A DNA stretch of 64,000 bases from Rouxiella badensis (GCA_026967495.1 CP114060.1:3286001-3350000); one strand, 5' to 3'; counted from the first letter of the stretch, positions 1 to 9,801 are shown. Notes: a model not told the origin generated them from the sequence alone. Numbers and translations: made by a program.

Positions 1-508
1 GAAACTGGCCATTCTGGATGCCGGTATTCCGGGAGTGACATTACCCGATGCCGTGCCTCATTCCACAGAAAGAGGCTGGAGGACCTGGCATTTCGCTTTC
101 CATGCGATCCCTGACTTGCCTGAGGCGCTTATTGCCGGAAAGGAACGCGTTTATCTTGAGTGGTTCCTGAGAAGAAAAACCGCCGCCCCTGATGCCTTTA
201 GCGAAGAAGATATTAATGAGTATCTGCGTACCTTCACTAAAAGCGGAGGCGTTCGTGCAGGTCTGGCTTACTATCGCGCGCTGTCGGTTTCTGCGGCACA
301 AAATGCACATTTCAAATCTTTGGGTAAACTGAAAACGCCGGTTTTGGCGATCGGCGCTGAACAAGGCTCGATTGCCGATATGGCGACACCCTTACGTCCA
401 TTCTTTGAAAACGTGAAGGGGACGGTCATTGCTAAAAGTGGACATTTCCTGCAGGAAGAACAGCCTGAAGCCGTTGAAAAGGCGCTGCGTGATTTCTTTG
501 ATTTATAA
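1..508 (+). CDS. alpha/beta hydrolase, C-terminal part (5' end outside window)
   Basis: The reading frame is open from base 2 to the TAA at 506-508, so the gene starts upstream of the window; the GTG at 35 is an internal codon, not a convincing start. The visible ~168 residues look like the cap and C-terminal lobe of an alpha/beta-hydrolase of the epoxide-hydrolase/haloalkane-dehalogenase-like group: a helical segment rich in W/F, then a strand 'TPVLAIGAEQG' (the usual position before the acid residue) and 'GTVIAKSGHFLQEEQPEAV', in which the GHF histidine is the probable catalytic His. The nucleophile motif lies outside the window, so activity cannot be confirmed. It ends one base before the truncated hcxA frame, which suggests a deletion joined the two. 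Confidence 0.75.
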   Translation, partial: KLAILDAGIPGVTLPDAVPHSTERGWRTWHFAFHAIPDLPEALIAGKERVYLEWFLRRKTAAPDAFSEEDINEYLRTFTKSGGVRAGLAYYRALSVSAAQNAHFKSLGKLKTPVLAIGAEQGSIADMATPLRPFFENVKGTVIAKSGHFLQEEQPEAVEKALRDFFDL

Positions 509-509
509 A

Positions 510-1337
510 ATGAATATATCGAGCATCGGTGGCGGTGCCGTGCTGGATACCGCCAAGGCGGTGGCGCGTCGTCTGAATCTTAACGTAGTGGCTATTCCTA
601 CTATCGCCGCGACCTGTGCCGCATGGACGCCACTGTCGGTCTGGTATAGCGACCAAGGTACGGCCTTGAGTTATGAAATATTCAATGACGCTAATCATTT
701 GGTGGTGGTCGAACCGCAGATTATCTTACAGGCGCCGAAGGAGTATTTGCTTGCCGGCATCGGCGATACTTTAGCGAAATGGTATGAAGCGGTGGTGCTT
801 TGTCCGCAGCCTGCTGAGCTTCCGCTGACCGCACAGCTGGGTCTAAACACCGCGCTCACCCTTCGAGACGTGTTACTTAACGAAAGCGAGAGAGCGCTTG
901 AGGCGCAGAGTAAAAATCAGCTGAGCAAACCGCTTATCAACGTTATCGACGCTATCATTGCTGGTGGCGGGCTGGTGGGCGGTCTTGGCGAACGCTTTAC
1001 CCGCATCGCTGCGGCTCATTCGATTCATAACGGGCTGACCGCCTTGCCACAAACCGATGCCTTCCTGCACGGTACCAAGGTGGCCTATGGCATTCTGGTG
1101 CAGAGTGCCTTGCTGGAGCAGTATGAGGTGGTCGCTCAGCTGATTGCTCTCTACAAGCGTCTGGATTTGCCGGTCAGCCTGGCTGAACTTCGGGTTGATA
1201 TTCATGACGATGAGCAGATAGCTCGTCTGATTGCACGCACGCTAAAATCTACCGAGTCCATTCACTTACTCCCTAACCACCCGAATGAAAAATCGCTACG
1301 GGCCGCGCTTGAGTACGTCGAAAAACAGGTGAGCTAA
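510..1337 (+). pseudogene. hcxA: HcxA/YbdH-type hydroxycarboxylate dehydrogenase, N-terminus missing
   Basis: About 275 residues match the iron-type alcohol dehydrogenase HcxA (YbdH) of E. coli from the nucleotide-binding turn onward: 'GGGAVLDTAKAVARR', then 'VPTIAATCAAWTPLSVWY', 'GIGDTLAKWYEA' and the metal-site region 'AAAHSIHNGL' with 'LHGTKVAYGI'. E. coli HcxA has about 362 residues; roughly the first 90, which form part of the NADPH-binding domain, are absent. The first in-frame ATG (510) lies two bases after the stop of the upstream hydrolase and has no ribosome-binding site of its own. The gene is therefore probably a 5'-deleted remnant, although the remaining frame has no stops, so the deletion is recent or the product is still made by read-on translation. 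Identification is from remembered family sequences. Confidence 0.75.
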
Positions 1338-1537
1338 ATAAAGCCGGGAGAGCGAAAGTTCTCCCAAAAATGCTGCTACAAGCGCTGATAATTATCGTGC
1401 CAATACGCAATTAATTAATTTTAATTATTACTTGCGTACATAAATTAATAATTTTTACTAATATTTACAAGCACCCTGAGTGAAGGCGCGTTTATCCGGC
1501 CTCTCGCTGTGATTTATTTTTTATAAGGAGCTTGTGA

Positions 1538-1978
1538 ATGACGTCCCTCATAACACCGCAAAATTCTGCGCTTGCCGCAGGGTTTGTTTCGCTTCTCGAT
1601 CCGCTGCCGATCGGCTTTTTCACTGCCGCTTGGATATTTGACATTATTTATATCTATAGCAGCGAAATAGCCTGGACTCAGGCGGCCAGCTGGTTGATTG
1701 TTTTCGGCTTATTGATCGCCATTATTCCGCGTTTAATTAATCTGGTACAGGTGTGGGTCGGTACTTCTTATCCGCAGAGTTCGGCGGTAAAACTGCATTT
1801 CTGGGCCAGTGCGCTAGCTATCATATTGTCGATTTTCAACGCCTTTATTCACAGCCGCGACGCCTTTGCCGTGGTGCCAGCGGGCGTCACGCTTTCGAGC
1901 CTGGTGGTACTGTTACTGCTTATCGCCAATTTGCAGCTTGCCCTGCGCCAACGCAAAGCTTATGGAGAAGCAAAATGA
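1538..1978 (+). CDS. DUF2231 membrane protein
   Basis: A 146-residue protein with four hydrophobic segments (roughly residues 20-45, 50-72, 82-105 and 112-135) and little else; the pattern 'DPLPIGFFTAAWIFDIIY' at the start is typical of DUF2231 inner-membrane proteins. An AAGGAG-type ribosome-binding site lies just before the ATG. Its stop overlaps the ATG of the next gene (ATGA at 1975-1978), so the two are translationally coupled. DUF2231 proteins are often found beside quinoprotein sugar dehydrogenases or haem proteins, and a membrane partner role for the downstream lipoprotein is a reasonable inference; the function is unknown. Confidence 0.75.
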   Translation: MTSLITPQNSALAAGFVSLLDPLPIGFFTAAWIFDIIYIYSSEIAWTQAASWLIVFGLLIAIIPRLINLVQVWVGTSYPQSSAVKLHFWASALAIILSIFNAFIHSRDAFAVVPAGVTLSSLVVLLLLIANLQLALRQRKAYGEAK

Positions 1979-3298
1979 AAAAACGCTTTGCGTTATCCGT
2001 GCTAGCGCTGACTGTGCCGTTGCTACTCGCAGGCTGCGATGAGGCGGCCAAAATTGCCCCCGAAAAGCAGACGGGGAGCAATCCCGAGTTGCCAGCGGCC
2101 AAAAATTTCCTACTGCCGCCGATGCAAGTTCCGAGCGGCACTACATGGAAAACGGCAGAGACGCCAAAGGTGGCAGAAGGCCTAAAAATTGCGAAGGTTG
2201 CAGACGGCTTTATGCATCCTCGTCAAATAACGGTGTTGCCTAATGGCGATGTTTTGGTGGTCGAAGCCAACAGTCCGCCGGGGGTGACCAGTAAACCGAA
2301 AGAAATCATCATGGGCATGGTACAGAAGGCCTCGGGTAAAGGCGGAGCCCGGCGGTAATCGCATTACTCTGCTCAGAAATGCCAATGGCGATGGCAAGAC
2401 CTGGGAAAAGCATATTTTCCTCGAAAATCTGCACTCGCCGTTTGGCGTTCAGCTGATTGGCAATGAACTTTACGTTGCCAACGCCGACGGCCTGGTGAAA
2501 TACCCCTATCAGAGCGGGGAAACGCAAATAACCGAACCGCCGACTGAGGTTGCCGATCTGCCGGGCGGTCCGATTAACCATCACTGGACCAAGTCGCTGC
2601 TTGCCAGCCCAGACGGCAGCAAGCTTTACGTCGGCGTAGGGTCTAACAGCAACATTACGGAAAATGGCATCGGCGCTGAATATCGTCGTGCAGATATTCT
2701 CGAGGTAGACGTGGCAACCGGTGCGAGCCGTATTTATGCCAGCGGGCTGCGCAACCCGACCGGGCTACAGTGGGAGCCGCAAACCGGCAAACTGTGGGCA
2801 GTAGTCAATGAACGCGATGAAATCGGTGCCGATCTGGTCCCTGATTATATGACCTCGGTGCAGGAAAACGCTTTCTATGGCTGGCCATACAGCTATTACG
2901 GCCAGCACGTTGACCAGCGGGTCAGGCCGCAGCGCCCGGATTTGGTCGAGAAGGCCATCAGGCCGGACTACGCGCTCAGCTCGCACGTCGCCCCCTTGGG
3001 GCTTTGGTTCTATACCGGCACCAACCTTCCGGCCGAGTATCGCGGCGGGGCGTTTATCAGTGAGCACGGCAGTTGGAATCGCAAACCGCTCAATGGCTAT
3101 CAGGTCGTGTATGTTGCCTTCAAGGACGGCAAGCCGGTAGGGCAACCAAAGCCTGTCGTGACGGGGTTCCTGACCGAAGATCAGAAACAGGTGCGCGGAT
3201 TGCCAGTCGGACTAGCGATGGATAAGCTGGGTGGATTGCTGATTGTCGATGATGCTGGCAATACCGTATGGCGCGTTACGGGGCAGGACAGCCAATAA
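1975..3298 (+). CDS. PQQ-type sorbosone/glucose dehydrogenase-like lipoprotein, one frameshift
   Basis: Begins MKKRFALSVLALTV followed by a lipobox ending LLLAGC, so the mature protein is a lipid-anchored periplasmic protein. The body is a beta-propeller of the L-sorbosone dehydrogenase / soluble glucose dehydrogenase family: 'GFMHPRQITVLPNGDVLVVE', 'NRITLLRNANGDGKTW', 'ASGLRNPTGLQWEPQTGKLW', 'ENAFYGWPYSYYGQHVD', 'AFISEHGSWNR' and 'GLLIVDDAGNTVWRV'. The frame changes once near 2335-2350; removing one C from the CCC at 2348-2350 restores a continuous 440-residue protein. Family members oxidise aldoses or sorbosone with PQQ, but substrate and cofactor cannot be read here. It is coupled to the DUF2231 gene. 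Confidence 0.75.
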
Positions 3299-3616
3299 AA
3301 TACAGGCGTGATAAACAGGGTTTTTATTAGGAAGCTCTATTTGGAATTTAATTGACGATTTTATTTACGTTTTAATTTACAAATCCAACTTCGTTTATGG
3401 TTTGTATATATTAAACAAATCGTTTATAAAACTCAGATGCCCGCCTTTTATAGCCCTCGGCGGGCACTTTTCAATAAGATGACATCATTTCAAACACTCT
3501 CTCCATTATTTACACCGCAATTTTACGAATGTTTTACTCCTTCACCTGATAACACTTTCCGAAAGCAGGCGTATATTACTATTAATCATTTTCTAATCTG
3601 CATTCGAGGGTCTGTG
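3299..3616 (+). terminator. intergenic stretch with a probable terminator at 3438-3466
   Basis: AT-rich and without a convincing gene. It holds a hairpin with arms TGCCCGCC (3438-3445) and GGCGGGCA (3459-3466) followed by CTTTTC, a plausible rho-independent terminator for the sorbosone-dehydrogenase operon. A longer reading frame running in from 3437 into the next gene is not used because the ribosome-binding site and signal peptide place that gene's start at 3617. Confidence 0.55.
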
Positions 3617-3958
3617 ATGAAAAAGCTCACACTATTCGGGATTTGTGCAACCCTGCTGGTCGGGTTAGGTGCAAGCAGTGTTTCCCAGGCATATCCGTAT
3701 CACCACGGCGGTTATCGTGGCGGTTGGGGCGGCCCACGCGTCGTCGTCGGCGTAGGCCCTTATTGGGGACCCGATCCTTACTATTGGGGACCGCCTCCGT
3801 ATTATGGCCCACCACCGGTTGTTTACGTGACGCCTCCGGCGCCCCAGGTCTATGTACAAAAACCGGCCTCTGCCAGTTATTACTGCCACAACCCGGTAGG
3901 TTATTACCCGCAGATACCACGCTGCCCAACCGGTTGGCAGAAACTGGCACCACGGTAA
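3617..3958 (+). CDS. small exported Pro/Tyr/Gly-rich protein
   Basis: 113 residues. The start at 3617 is preceded by GAGGG and gives a classical signal peptide (MKKLTLFGICATLLVGLG, cleavage near SQA-YP). The mature part is low-complexity, with YHHGGYRGGWGG, several PYYWGP/PPYYGPPP repeats and a conserved-looking C-terminus: two cysteines in 'YYCHNPVGYYPQIPRCPTGW', likely a disulfide. Small exported proteins with this C-terminal motif are common in proteobacteria and have no established role. The product should be periplasmic or surface-exposed. Confidence 0.75.
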   Translation: MKKLTLFGICATLLVGLGASSVSQAYPYHHGGYRGGWGGPRVVVGVGPYWGPDPYYWGPPPYYGPPPVVYVTPPAPQVYVQKPASASYYCHNPVGYYPQIPRCPTGWQKLAPR

Positions 3959-3998
3959 TTAACCCTAATTCGATTGCGGCTATTCGAGGTCAAGTAAC

Positions 3999-4554
3999 AT
4001 GAAAATCATTGCGTTCGCACCCGTTGCCCTCGCGCTGGGAACCGTACTTTTATCCGGCTGTGTGAAGCCCGCCGACCGGTCCTAATGTGACGGCGATGCC
4101 GGGAACCGGTAAGAGTTACGAGCAGTTTATGGCCGACGATTCCACCTGCCAGAACTATGCACGCAGCGGACTGAATCAGGCCTCACAGCAGGCAAACAAC
4201 AGTGCCGTGAATACGGCAGCTGCGGGAACGATTATCGGTGCGGCAGGCGGTGCCTTGCTGGGCGCTGCGTCCGGCCACGCTGGCCCCGGCGCGCTGATTG
4301 GTGCGGGCAGTGGCCTGCTTGTCGGCAGCGCGATGGGCAATGACTCATCAATGGAAAGTAACGACGACATACAGCAGCGCTATAACAGCGTGTATATCCA
4401 ATGTATGTATGCGAAAGGCGACAAAGTACCGATGCCAGCAGGCTACGAGGTATCGCCATCCGATGCGGGTGCGCCACCGGATTATAATCCAGGCGACAGC
4501 GGGGCTCCGCCAGATTATCCACAACAAGATGCCGGTGCGCCGCCGGACTATTAA
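3999..4554 (+). CDS. glycine-zipper lipoprotein, one frameshift
   Basis: The ATG at 3999 (GAGG 10 bases upstream) encodes a lipoprotein signal MKIIAFAPVALALGTVLLSG-C. The frame hits a stop at 4083-4085; deleting one C of the CCC at 4068-4070 joins it to the frame reading GPNVTAMPGTGKSYEQF and onward, giving 184 residues. The central part carries the glycine zipper 'AAGTIIGAAGGALLGAASG' and 'GPGALIGAGSGLLVGSAMG', typical of outer-membrane-associated lipoproteins of the SlyB/YMGG type. The C-terminus has a threefold repeat of an acidic unit ending in GAPPDY or GAPPDYN. The function is probably envelope-related, by analogy only. Confidence 0.7.
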
Positions 4555-4574
4555 TGTATTACGCGCTGTCACTC

Positions 4575-4602
4575 AAAGCCCGGGAGATCCCCGGGCTTTT
4601 TT
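4575..4602. terminator. bidirectional rho-independent terminator
   Basis: Perfect arms AAAGCCCGGG (4575-4584) and CCCGGGCTTT (4590-4599) with a 5-base loop and a run of T. It sits between the stop of the plus-strand glycine-zipper gene and the stop of minus-strand kup, and can serve both. Confidence 0.85.
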
Positions 4603-4603
4603 A

Positions 4604-6481
4604 TTACAGTGCGACCTGGCGGCTAATTTCGACCACCCGGTCACTCGGCAGATGATAGTGGTCGGTGACGTGCGCACTGTTGCGAACCATTAATGAGAAC
4701 AGATGCCGCTGCCACGCAGGCATTCTTCCTTTCCCCTGACGGCGCAAAATAGTTTCATGTCCGACATAAAAGGTCATGGTCTCTTTATCCAGATTCAATT
4801 CCTGAATTTTACTGTTGCTGAACAGGCTGGAAATATCGGGTTGTTCAATAAACCCATAATGCGCCTTGATGTGCCAGAAGTTCGGGGCAACCTTACATAT
4901 TTGTAACCGCTCGGCGGGAGAGACGCGGGGCACGTTATCGATATGGATATTCAGCGCCAGCACCTGAGCGTGCAGGGAACCGTTGCGCGATACGTGCCAA
5001 CGCATAATGGTCGGAGTACCGCTCGAACGCGTCAGAAACACCGCAGTTCCAGGAACGCGTGGCACCTGATGCATCTCTATCTCAGCCAGGAATTCACTCA
5101 CCGGCTGCGTTTTATCCTGAATAATGCGTGATGCAGTTTCGACACCGCGATGCCAGACCATCATGACGATGTAGAGCGCCACCGCCATGAGCAGCGGAAT
5201 ATAACCCCCTTCAAGGATTTTAATCAGGTTTGCGCCCAGGAAGCTGATATCAACAATAAAGAAAACGCCTGCCACCAACAGACTTATCACCAGATTCCAG
5301 CGCCACACCTCGCGCATCGAGACATATATCAGCCCGGTGGTCATGATCATGGTGAAAGAAACGGCAATACCATAGGCGGCGGCGAGCCGGTCGGAAGACT
5401 GGAAAAACACGGTTAAAAATACCGTCGCGACCATTAACAGCCAGTTGATGACGCCGATATATATTTGGCCGTAACTTTCTGCCGAAGTCTGTTTGATTCG
5501 CATCCTCGGTAGCCATCCGAGCTGAATAGCCTGCCGCGTCATTGAGAACGCACCGCTGATAATCGCCTGACTGGCAATAATTGTGGCAAGGGTGGCGAGA
5601 ATAACCAACGGAACTAACAGTGAAGGCGGACAGAGCCGATAAAATATATTTTCAGTCACGTCTGCACCGGAAAGAATCAGCGCCGCCTGACCGGCATAAT
5701 TCAACAACAGGCTAGGAAAGACCAACCCGAACCAGGCAAGCCAGATGGGACGACGGCCATAGTGTCCCATGTCGGCATAGAGCGCTTCGGCACCGGTAAC
5801 GCAGAGGAAAACACCGCCTAAAACGAGGAAGCTGGCCATGCCGTGTGAGAAGAGAAATTTCACGCCGTGGGCGGGGTTAAGCGCCACGAGAACCGCAGGG
5901 TGCTGAACGATTCCCCAAATACCCAATGCGGCAATGACGATAAACCACAGCGCCATAATAGGGCCGAACAGCTTACCAATTTTTGCCGTGCCCATGGCCT
6001 GTATCGAGAATAGCGTCACCAGAATAATTACCGTCGCCGTAACAATGACCGTTTTCGACTCCGGCAGAACCATATTTATCCCTTCCAGTGCAGAGAGCAC
6101 CGAAATTGCCGGGGTAATAGCGCCATCACCATAAATAAGCGCGGCTCCGAAAATTCCGGCGAAAATAACCAGCGGCCGTTTGCTGTTTTTATTCACCAGC
6201 AGCGACATTAAGGCCATAATTCCGCCTTCACCGTTGTTATCCATTCTCATGGCGAACATCGCATATTTTAGCGAGGTGACAATGACCAATGTCCAGAATA
6301 TTAATGATAGCAGCCCAAGAATAACGCCAGGTGAGGGGGCTTCGCCCGATAAAAAGAGTACGGTCTTTAAGGTATAAAGTGGGCTAGTACCGATATCCCC
6401 AAACACCACGCCTAAAGCACCCAAGGCCAGCATTTTCAGGCCGGGTGAGTCTTGCTTTTCCGTTACGTTGTCACTTGACAT
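4604..6481 (-). CDS. kup: Kup low-affinity potassium uptake protein
   Basis: 625 residues from the chosen start at 6481, close to E. coli Kup (622). The start is chosen because GAGG lies eight bases before this ATG, whereas the in-frame ATG at 6505 has no ribosome-binding site. The N-terminal signature 'GALGVVFGDIGTSPLYTLKT' is diagnostic of KUP/HAK/KT K+/H+ symporters. About 12 membrane segments fill residues 15-450, including 'YGDGAITPAISVLSALEG' and 'GTAKIGKLFGPIMALWF', followed by the soluble cytoplasmic C-terminus. It is a stand-alone gene ending at a shared terminator; no upstream riboswitch was recognised. Confidence 0.95.
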   Translation of the reverse strand: MSSDNVTEKQDSPGLKMLALGALGVVFGDIGTSPLYTLKTVLFLSGEAPSPGVILGLLSLIFWTLVIVTSLKYAMFAMRMDNNGEGGIMALMSLLVNKNSKRPLVIFAGIFGAALIYGDGAITPAISVLSALEGINMVLPESKTVIVTATVIILVTLFSIQAMGTAKIGKLFGPIMALWFIVIAALGIWGIVQHPAVLVALNPAHGVKFLFSHGMASFLVLGGVFLCVTGAEALYADMGHYGRRPIWLAWFGLVFPSLLLNYAGQAALILSGADVTENIFYRLCPPSLLVPLVILATLATIIASQAIISGAFSMTRQAIQLGWLPRMRIKQTSAESYGQIYIGVINWLLMVATVFLTVFFQSSDRLAAAYGIAVSFTMIMTTGLIYVSMREVWRWNLVISLLVAGVFFIVDISFLGANLIKILEGGYIPLLMAVALYIVMMVWHRGVETASRIIQDKTQPVSEFLAEIEMHQVPRVPGTAVFLTRSSGTPTIMRWHVSRNGSLHAQVLALNIHIDNVPRVSPAERLQICKVAPNFWHIKAHYGFIEQPDISSLFSNSKIQELNLDKETMTFYVGHETILRRQGKGRMPAWQRHLFSLMVRNSAHVTDHYHLPSDRVVEISRQVAL

Positions 6482-6715
6482 CCCGCATACCTCGAAAGTT
6501 TCCATTTCAATGATTTAATTGTCTTTATGGCCAGTCTTTATCCTGTGCCTGACGCAAAGGGTAGCTATACTCAGAATAGTCACATAATGCTGTCATGCTA
6601 AATTAAACTTATTTTATAAATTTACTGTGAACAGTGCTTCGTTGAGAGCATCTGTTTAATAAGTATATTGAATAATGGCGCACAAATTCGACCCCACGAT
6701 ACAAAGAGAGGGTTT

Positions 6716-8452
6716 ATGAACTTCCGTTTTAATGTTAACGCCGCTAATTGGCGCCTATTGCCAAATGCCTGGGATGGCGTTGCTTTCCCCTTGATTATCG
6801 GTTTGATTGCTATGGCAGCGGTGGGGTTTCATCAAACACTCTTGCCCATCACCAGCCTAAAGACGCAGGCTATTTCTCTGGATCCGGCAAATTTGCCCGA
6901 GTATGCGCTGCGCACTACGCTGAGAATGCTGGTTGCGATGGTAGCTGCGCTGCTGTTTAGCCTGGTCTACGGAACGCTGGCCGCCAAAAGTCGTCGTGCC
7001 GAGAAAGTACTGGTACCAATATTGGATATCCTGCAGTCGGTGCCGGTGCTGGGCTATATTTCTTTCACCGTCACCTTTTTTATCGCGCTGTTCCCCGGCC
7101 GTGTTCTGGGGGTGGAGCTTGCGGCTATCTTCGCGCTATTTACCAGTCAAGCGTGGAACATGACCTTCAGTTTTTACCAGTCGCTGCGTACCGTGCCACG
7201 TGATTTGGTCGAGGTTTCACGCGGATTCCACCTCACGGCGTGGCAGCGTTTCTGGAAGCTGGATGTGCCGTTCGCCGTACCCGGGCTGATTTGGAACATG
7301 ATGATGTCAATGTCAGGTGGCTGGTTTTTCATCGTGGCCTCCGAAGCGATCACTGTCGGTAACAACACCTTTACCTTACCGGGAATAGGCGGCTATCTTG
7401 CCGAAGCGATTTTAAACAAGAATATTCATGCCGTTGGCTGGGTGTTGTTGACCATGACCGTGGTGATTCTGGCCTACGATCAGCTGCTGTTCAGGCCGCT
7501 GGTTGCCTGGGCCGATAAATTTCGCATGGAGAATACCCGCTCCAGCGACGCACCGACCTCCTGGGTGCTCGACTTGATGCGGCAGACTCGACTCATTCAC
7601 CAGCTCTTATCACCGATAGGGCTGTTGCTCTCCCTGATTGCACGTATTCCGCTGCGTTTACCGACTTTCAGAGCGCACCGTCCAGAAATCGAACAGAAAC
7701 GCCTTTCCCGCTGGGGCGATATTGTCTGGAGTTTGCTGGTTATTCTGCTCACCGTTTATGTTGCCTATCGGGTCATCTCCTATGTACAAACCGGAGTCAC
7801 GCTCGGCGACGTGGGGCATGTGCTGGTTCTGGGCCTGATAACCCTGCTCAGGGTAACGGTGCTTATTTTTATTTCGTCAATTATTTGGGTGCCGCTTGGC
7901 GTAATGATTGGGCTGCGTCCGGGGCTGGCAGGTAAAATCCAGCCTATTGCCCAGTTTCTGGCGGCCTTCCCGGCAAACCTCTTGTTCCCGGCGTTTGTTA
8001 TCGTTATCGTCCATTTCCACCTCAACCCGGATATCTGGCTGTCACCGCTGATAGTATTGGGAACCCAGTGGTATATCCTGTTCAACGTGGTGGCAGGAAC
8101 CACGGCATTTCCGAATGATTACCGTGAAGCGGCGGCTAATTTCCATATCCGCGGTTGGCAATGGTGGAAACAGGTCATGCTGCCGGGTATTTTCCCATAC
8201 TACATCACGGGTGCAATCACGGCTTCAGGCGGTGCGTGGAACGCCAGTATCGTCTCTGAGCTTGTACAGTGGGGCGACACCAAAGTGACGGCGCATGGGC
8301 TGGGTGCCTACATTGCACAGACCACGGCGGCGGGCGACTTCCCGAAAATTATCCTCGGCATTGCCGTCATGGCACTGTTCGTTACCCTGTTTAACAGGCT
8401 GCTGTGGCGGCCTCTATATGCCTACGCCGAATCCAGATTCCGTGCAGATTAA
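6716..8452 (+). CDS. double-domain ABC permease of the nitrate/sulfonate/taurine type
   Basis: 578 residues from the ATG at 6716, preceded by AGAGAGG; the upstream TTG frame is not used. It contains two consecutive binding-protein-dependent permease units (roughly residues 70-280 and 350-570), each with about five or six helices and an EAA-like loop: 'EVSRGFHLTAWQRFWKLDVPFAVPG' in the first and 'EAAANFHIRGWQWWKQVMLPGIFP' in the second. The two permease subunits that usually form a heterodimer or homodimer are thus fused. The next gene, 12 bases downstream, is the ATPase. No periplasmic binding protein is nearby, so the substrate is unknown. Confidence 0.85.
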   Translation: MNFRFNVNAANWRLLPNAWDGVAFPLIIGLIAMAAVGFHQTLLPITSLKTQAISLDPANLPEYALRTTLRMLVAMVAALLFSLVYGTLAAKSRRAEKVLVPILDILQSVPVLGYISFTVTFFIALFPGRVLGVELAAIFALFTSQAWNMTFSFYQSLRTVPRDLVEVSRGFHLTAWQRFWKLDVPFAVPGLIWNMMMSMSGGWFFIVASEAITVGNNTFTLPGIGGYLAEAILNKNIHAVGWVLLTMTVVILAYDQLLFRPLVAWADKFRMENTRSSDAPTSWVLDLMRQTRLIHQLLSPIGLLLSLIARIPLRLPTFRAHRPEIEQKRLSRWGDIVWSLLVILLTVYVAYRVISYVQTGVTLGDVGHVLVLGLITLLRVTVLIFISSIIWVPLGVMIGLRPGLAGKIQPIAQFLAAFPANLLFPAFVIVIVHFHLNPDIWLSPLIVLGTQWYILFNVVAGTTAFPNDYREAAANFHIRGWQWWKQVMLPGIFPYYITGAITASGGAWNASIVSELVQWGDTKVTAHGLGAYIAQTTAAGDFPKIILGIAVMALFVTLFNRLLWRPLYAYAESRFRAD

Positions 8453-8463
8453 GGACCGTTTTT

Positions 8464-9801
8464 ATGCAAGACAATCAAAATACGTTGAACGCTGGCGCTC
8501 AGCATACTAAAGCGGAAGGGCGTAAAGAGATCCTCGCGGTGAAAAACGTGAATCACGGGTATGATAAAACCCACGGCGAAGTGTTGATTCTGGATGATGT
8601 TAATCTCACGCTGCGCGAAGGTGAGATTGTCGGGCTGTTGGGGCGTTCTGGATCAGGGAAGTCGACGCTGCTGCGGATTATTTCCGGCCTGATCACCCCA
8701 AGTTCGGGTAACGTCGACTATCTTGGGCAACCGCTGAACGGGCCAGCGCAGGGCGTTGCAATGGTGTTTCAGACCTTTGCGCTTTTCCCCTGGTTGACCG
8801 TGTTACAAAACGTAGAAGCCGGGCTAGAGGCGCTGGGCGTTGCCGCCGGAGAGCGCAGAAAACGTGCGTTGGCGGCCATCGACCTTATCGGTCTCGACGG
8901 CTTTGAGAACGCCTACCCGCGTGAGCTTTCGGGCGGAATGAGGCAGCGAGTCGGCTTTGCTCGTGCGCTAGTCGTTGACCCGACCTTGCTGCTGATGGAC
9001 GAACCTTTCTCTGCGCTGGACGTATTGACCGCCGAGACGCTGCGTACCGATTTGCTCGACCTGTGGAATAAGGGGCAGATGCCCATCAAGTCGATACTGA
9101 TAGTGACACACAACATCGAGGAGGCGGTGTTTATGTGTGACCGTATTCTAGTGTTGTCATCGAATCCTGGTCGCGTCATTGCCGAAATCAAGGTGCCATT
9201 CCCACATCCACGCAATCGACTGGACCCACAGTTCCGCCGTCTGGTTGATGACGTGTACGCCAAAATGACCGCACGTCCCAACAGTGAAACGGTGAAAAAA
9301 GGGCTAAAACTCGGCACGCGACTGCCGCACGTTTCTACTAACCTGATTGCGGGTCTGATTGAGACGTTGGCGGGTGAGCCTTACTTTGGCCGTGCTGATA
9401 TGCCAGACATAGCGCGTACTTTGCATCTTGAGGTCGACGATCTCTTCCCAATCGCCGAAGTTCTGCAATCGCTGGGCTTTGCCGATGTGCGTGAAGGGGA
9501 CATTTTCCTGACGCCGCAGGCGCGTATTTTTGCTGATATCGACACCCAGCAGCGCAAAGTGATGTTTGCAGAACATCTGCTGCGTTTTGTGCCGCTGGCG
9601 GCGCTGATTAAAACCGTGCTTGACGATCGCCCCGGACATCGCGCGCCACGCGTTCGCTTCGAGCAGGAGCTTGAAGACTTCCTGTCAGACGGTGCCGCCA
9701 AGGAGACGTTGGATACGGTCGTTAACTGGGGCCGATATGCCGAGATATTTTCCTACAATGACCAGACCGAATACTTCAGCCTCGAGGACGTCGAATTCTA
9801 A
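8464..9801 (+). CDS. ABC ATPase with C-terminal AAA-associated domain
   Basis: 445 residues. The N-terminal ATPase domain (about residues 20-260) has Walker A 'GRSGSGKST', the Q-loop 'MVFQTFALFPWLTV', signature 'LSGGMRQRVGFARAL', Walker B 'LLLMDEPFSALD' and the switch His in 'IVTHNIEEAV'. This is the SsuB/TauB/NrtD subgroup. The C-terminal ~150 residues ('ETLAGEPYFGRADMPDIARTLHLEVDDLFPIAE') match the AAA-associated C-terminal domain found on some of these ATPases. Together with the preceding fused permease it forms a complete membrane-ATPase pair; a chromosomally distant binding protein or a non-canonical substrate route has to be assumed. Confidence 0.88.
   Translation: MQDNQNTLNAGAQHTKAEGRKEILAVKNVNHGYDKTHGEVLILDDVNLTLREGEIVGLLGRSGSGKSTLLRIISGLITPSSGNVDYLGQPLNGPAQGVAMVFQTFALFPWLTVLQNVEAGLEALGVAAGERRKRALAAIDLIGLDGFENAYPRELSGGMRQRVGFARALVVDPTLLLMDEPFSALDVLTAETLRTDLLDLWNKGQMPIKSILIVTHNIEEAVFMCDRILVLSSNPGRVIAEIKVPFPHPRNRLDPQFRRLVDDVYAKMTARPNSETVKKGLKLGTRLPHVSTNLIAGLIETLAGEPYFGRADMPDIARTLHLEVDDLFPIAEVLQSLGFADVREGDIFLTPQARIFADIDTQQRKVMFAEHLLRFVPLAALIKTVLDDRPGHRAPRVRFEQELEDFLSDGAAKETLDTVVNWGRYAEIFSYNDQTEYFSLEDVEF

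Noticed and set aside
1340..1370. Hairpin GGGAGA/TCTCCC after hcxA as terminator
   Set aside because: Followed by A rather than T on the plus strand; weak stem.
3437..3616. 60-codon N-terminal extension of the Pro/Tyr-rich protein
   Set aside because: The start at 3617 has a better ribosome-binding site and a signal peptide; the extension covers a terminator hairpin.
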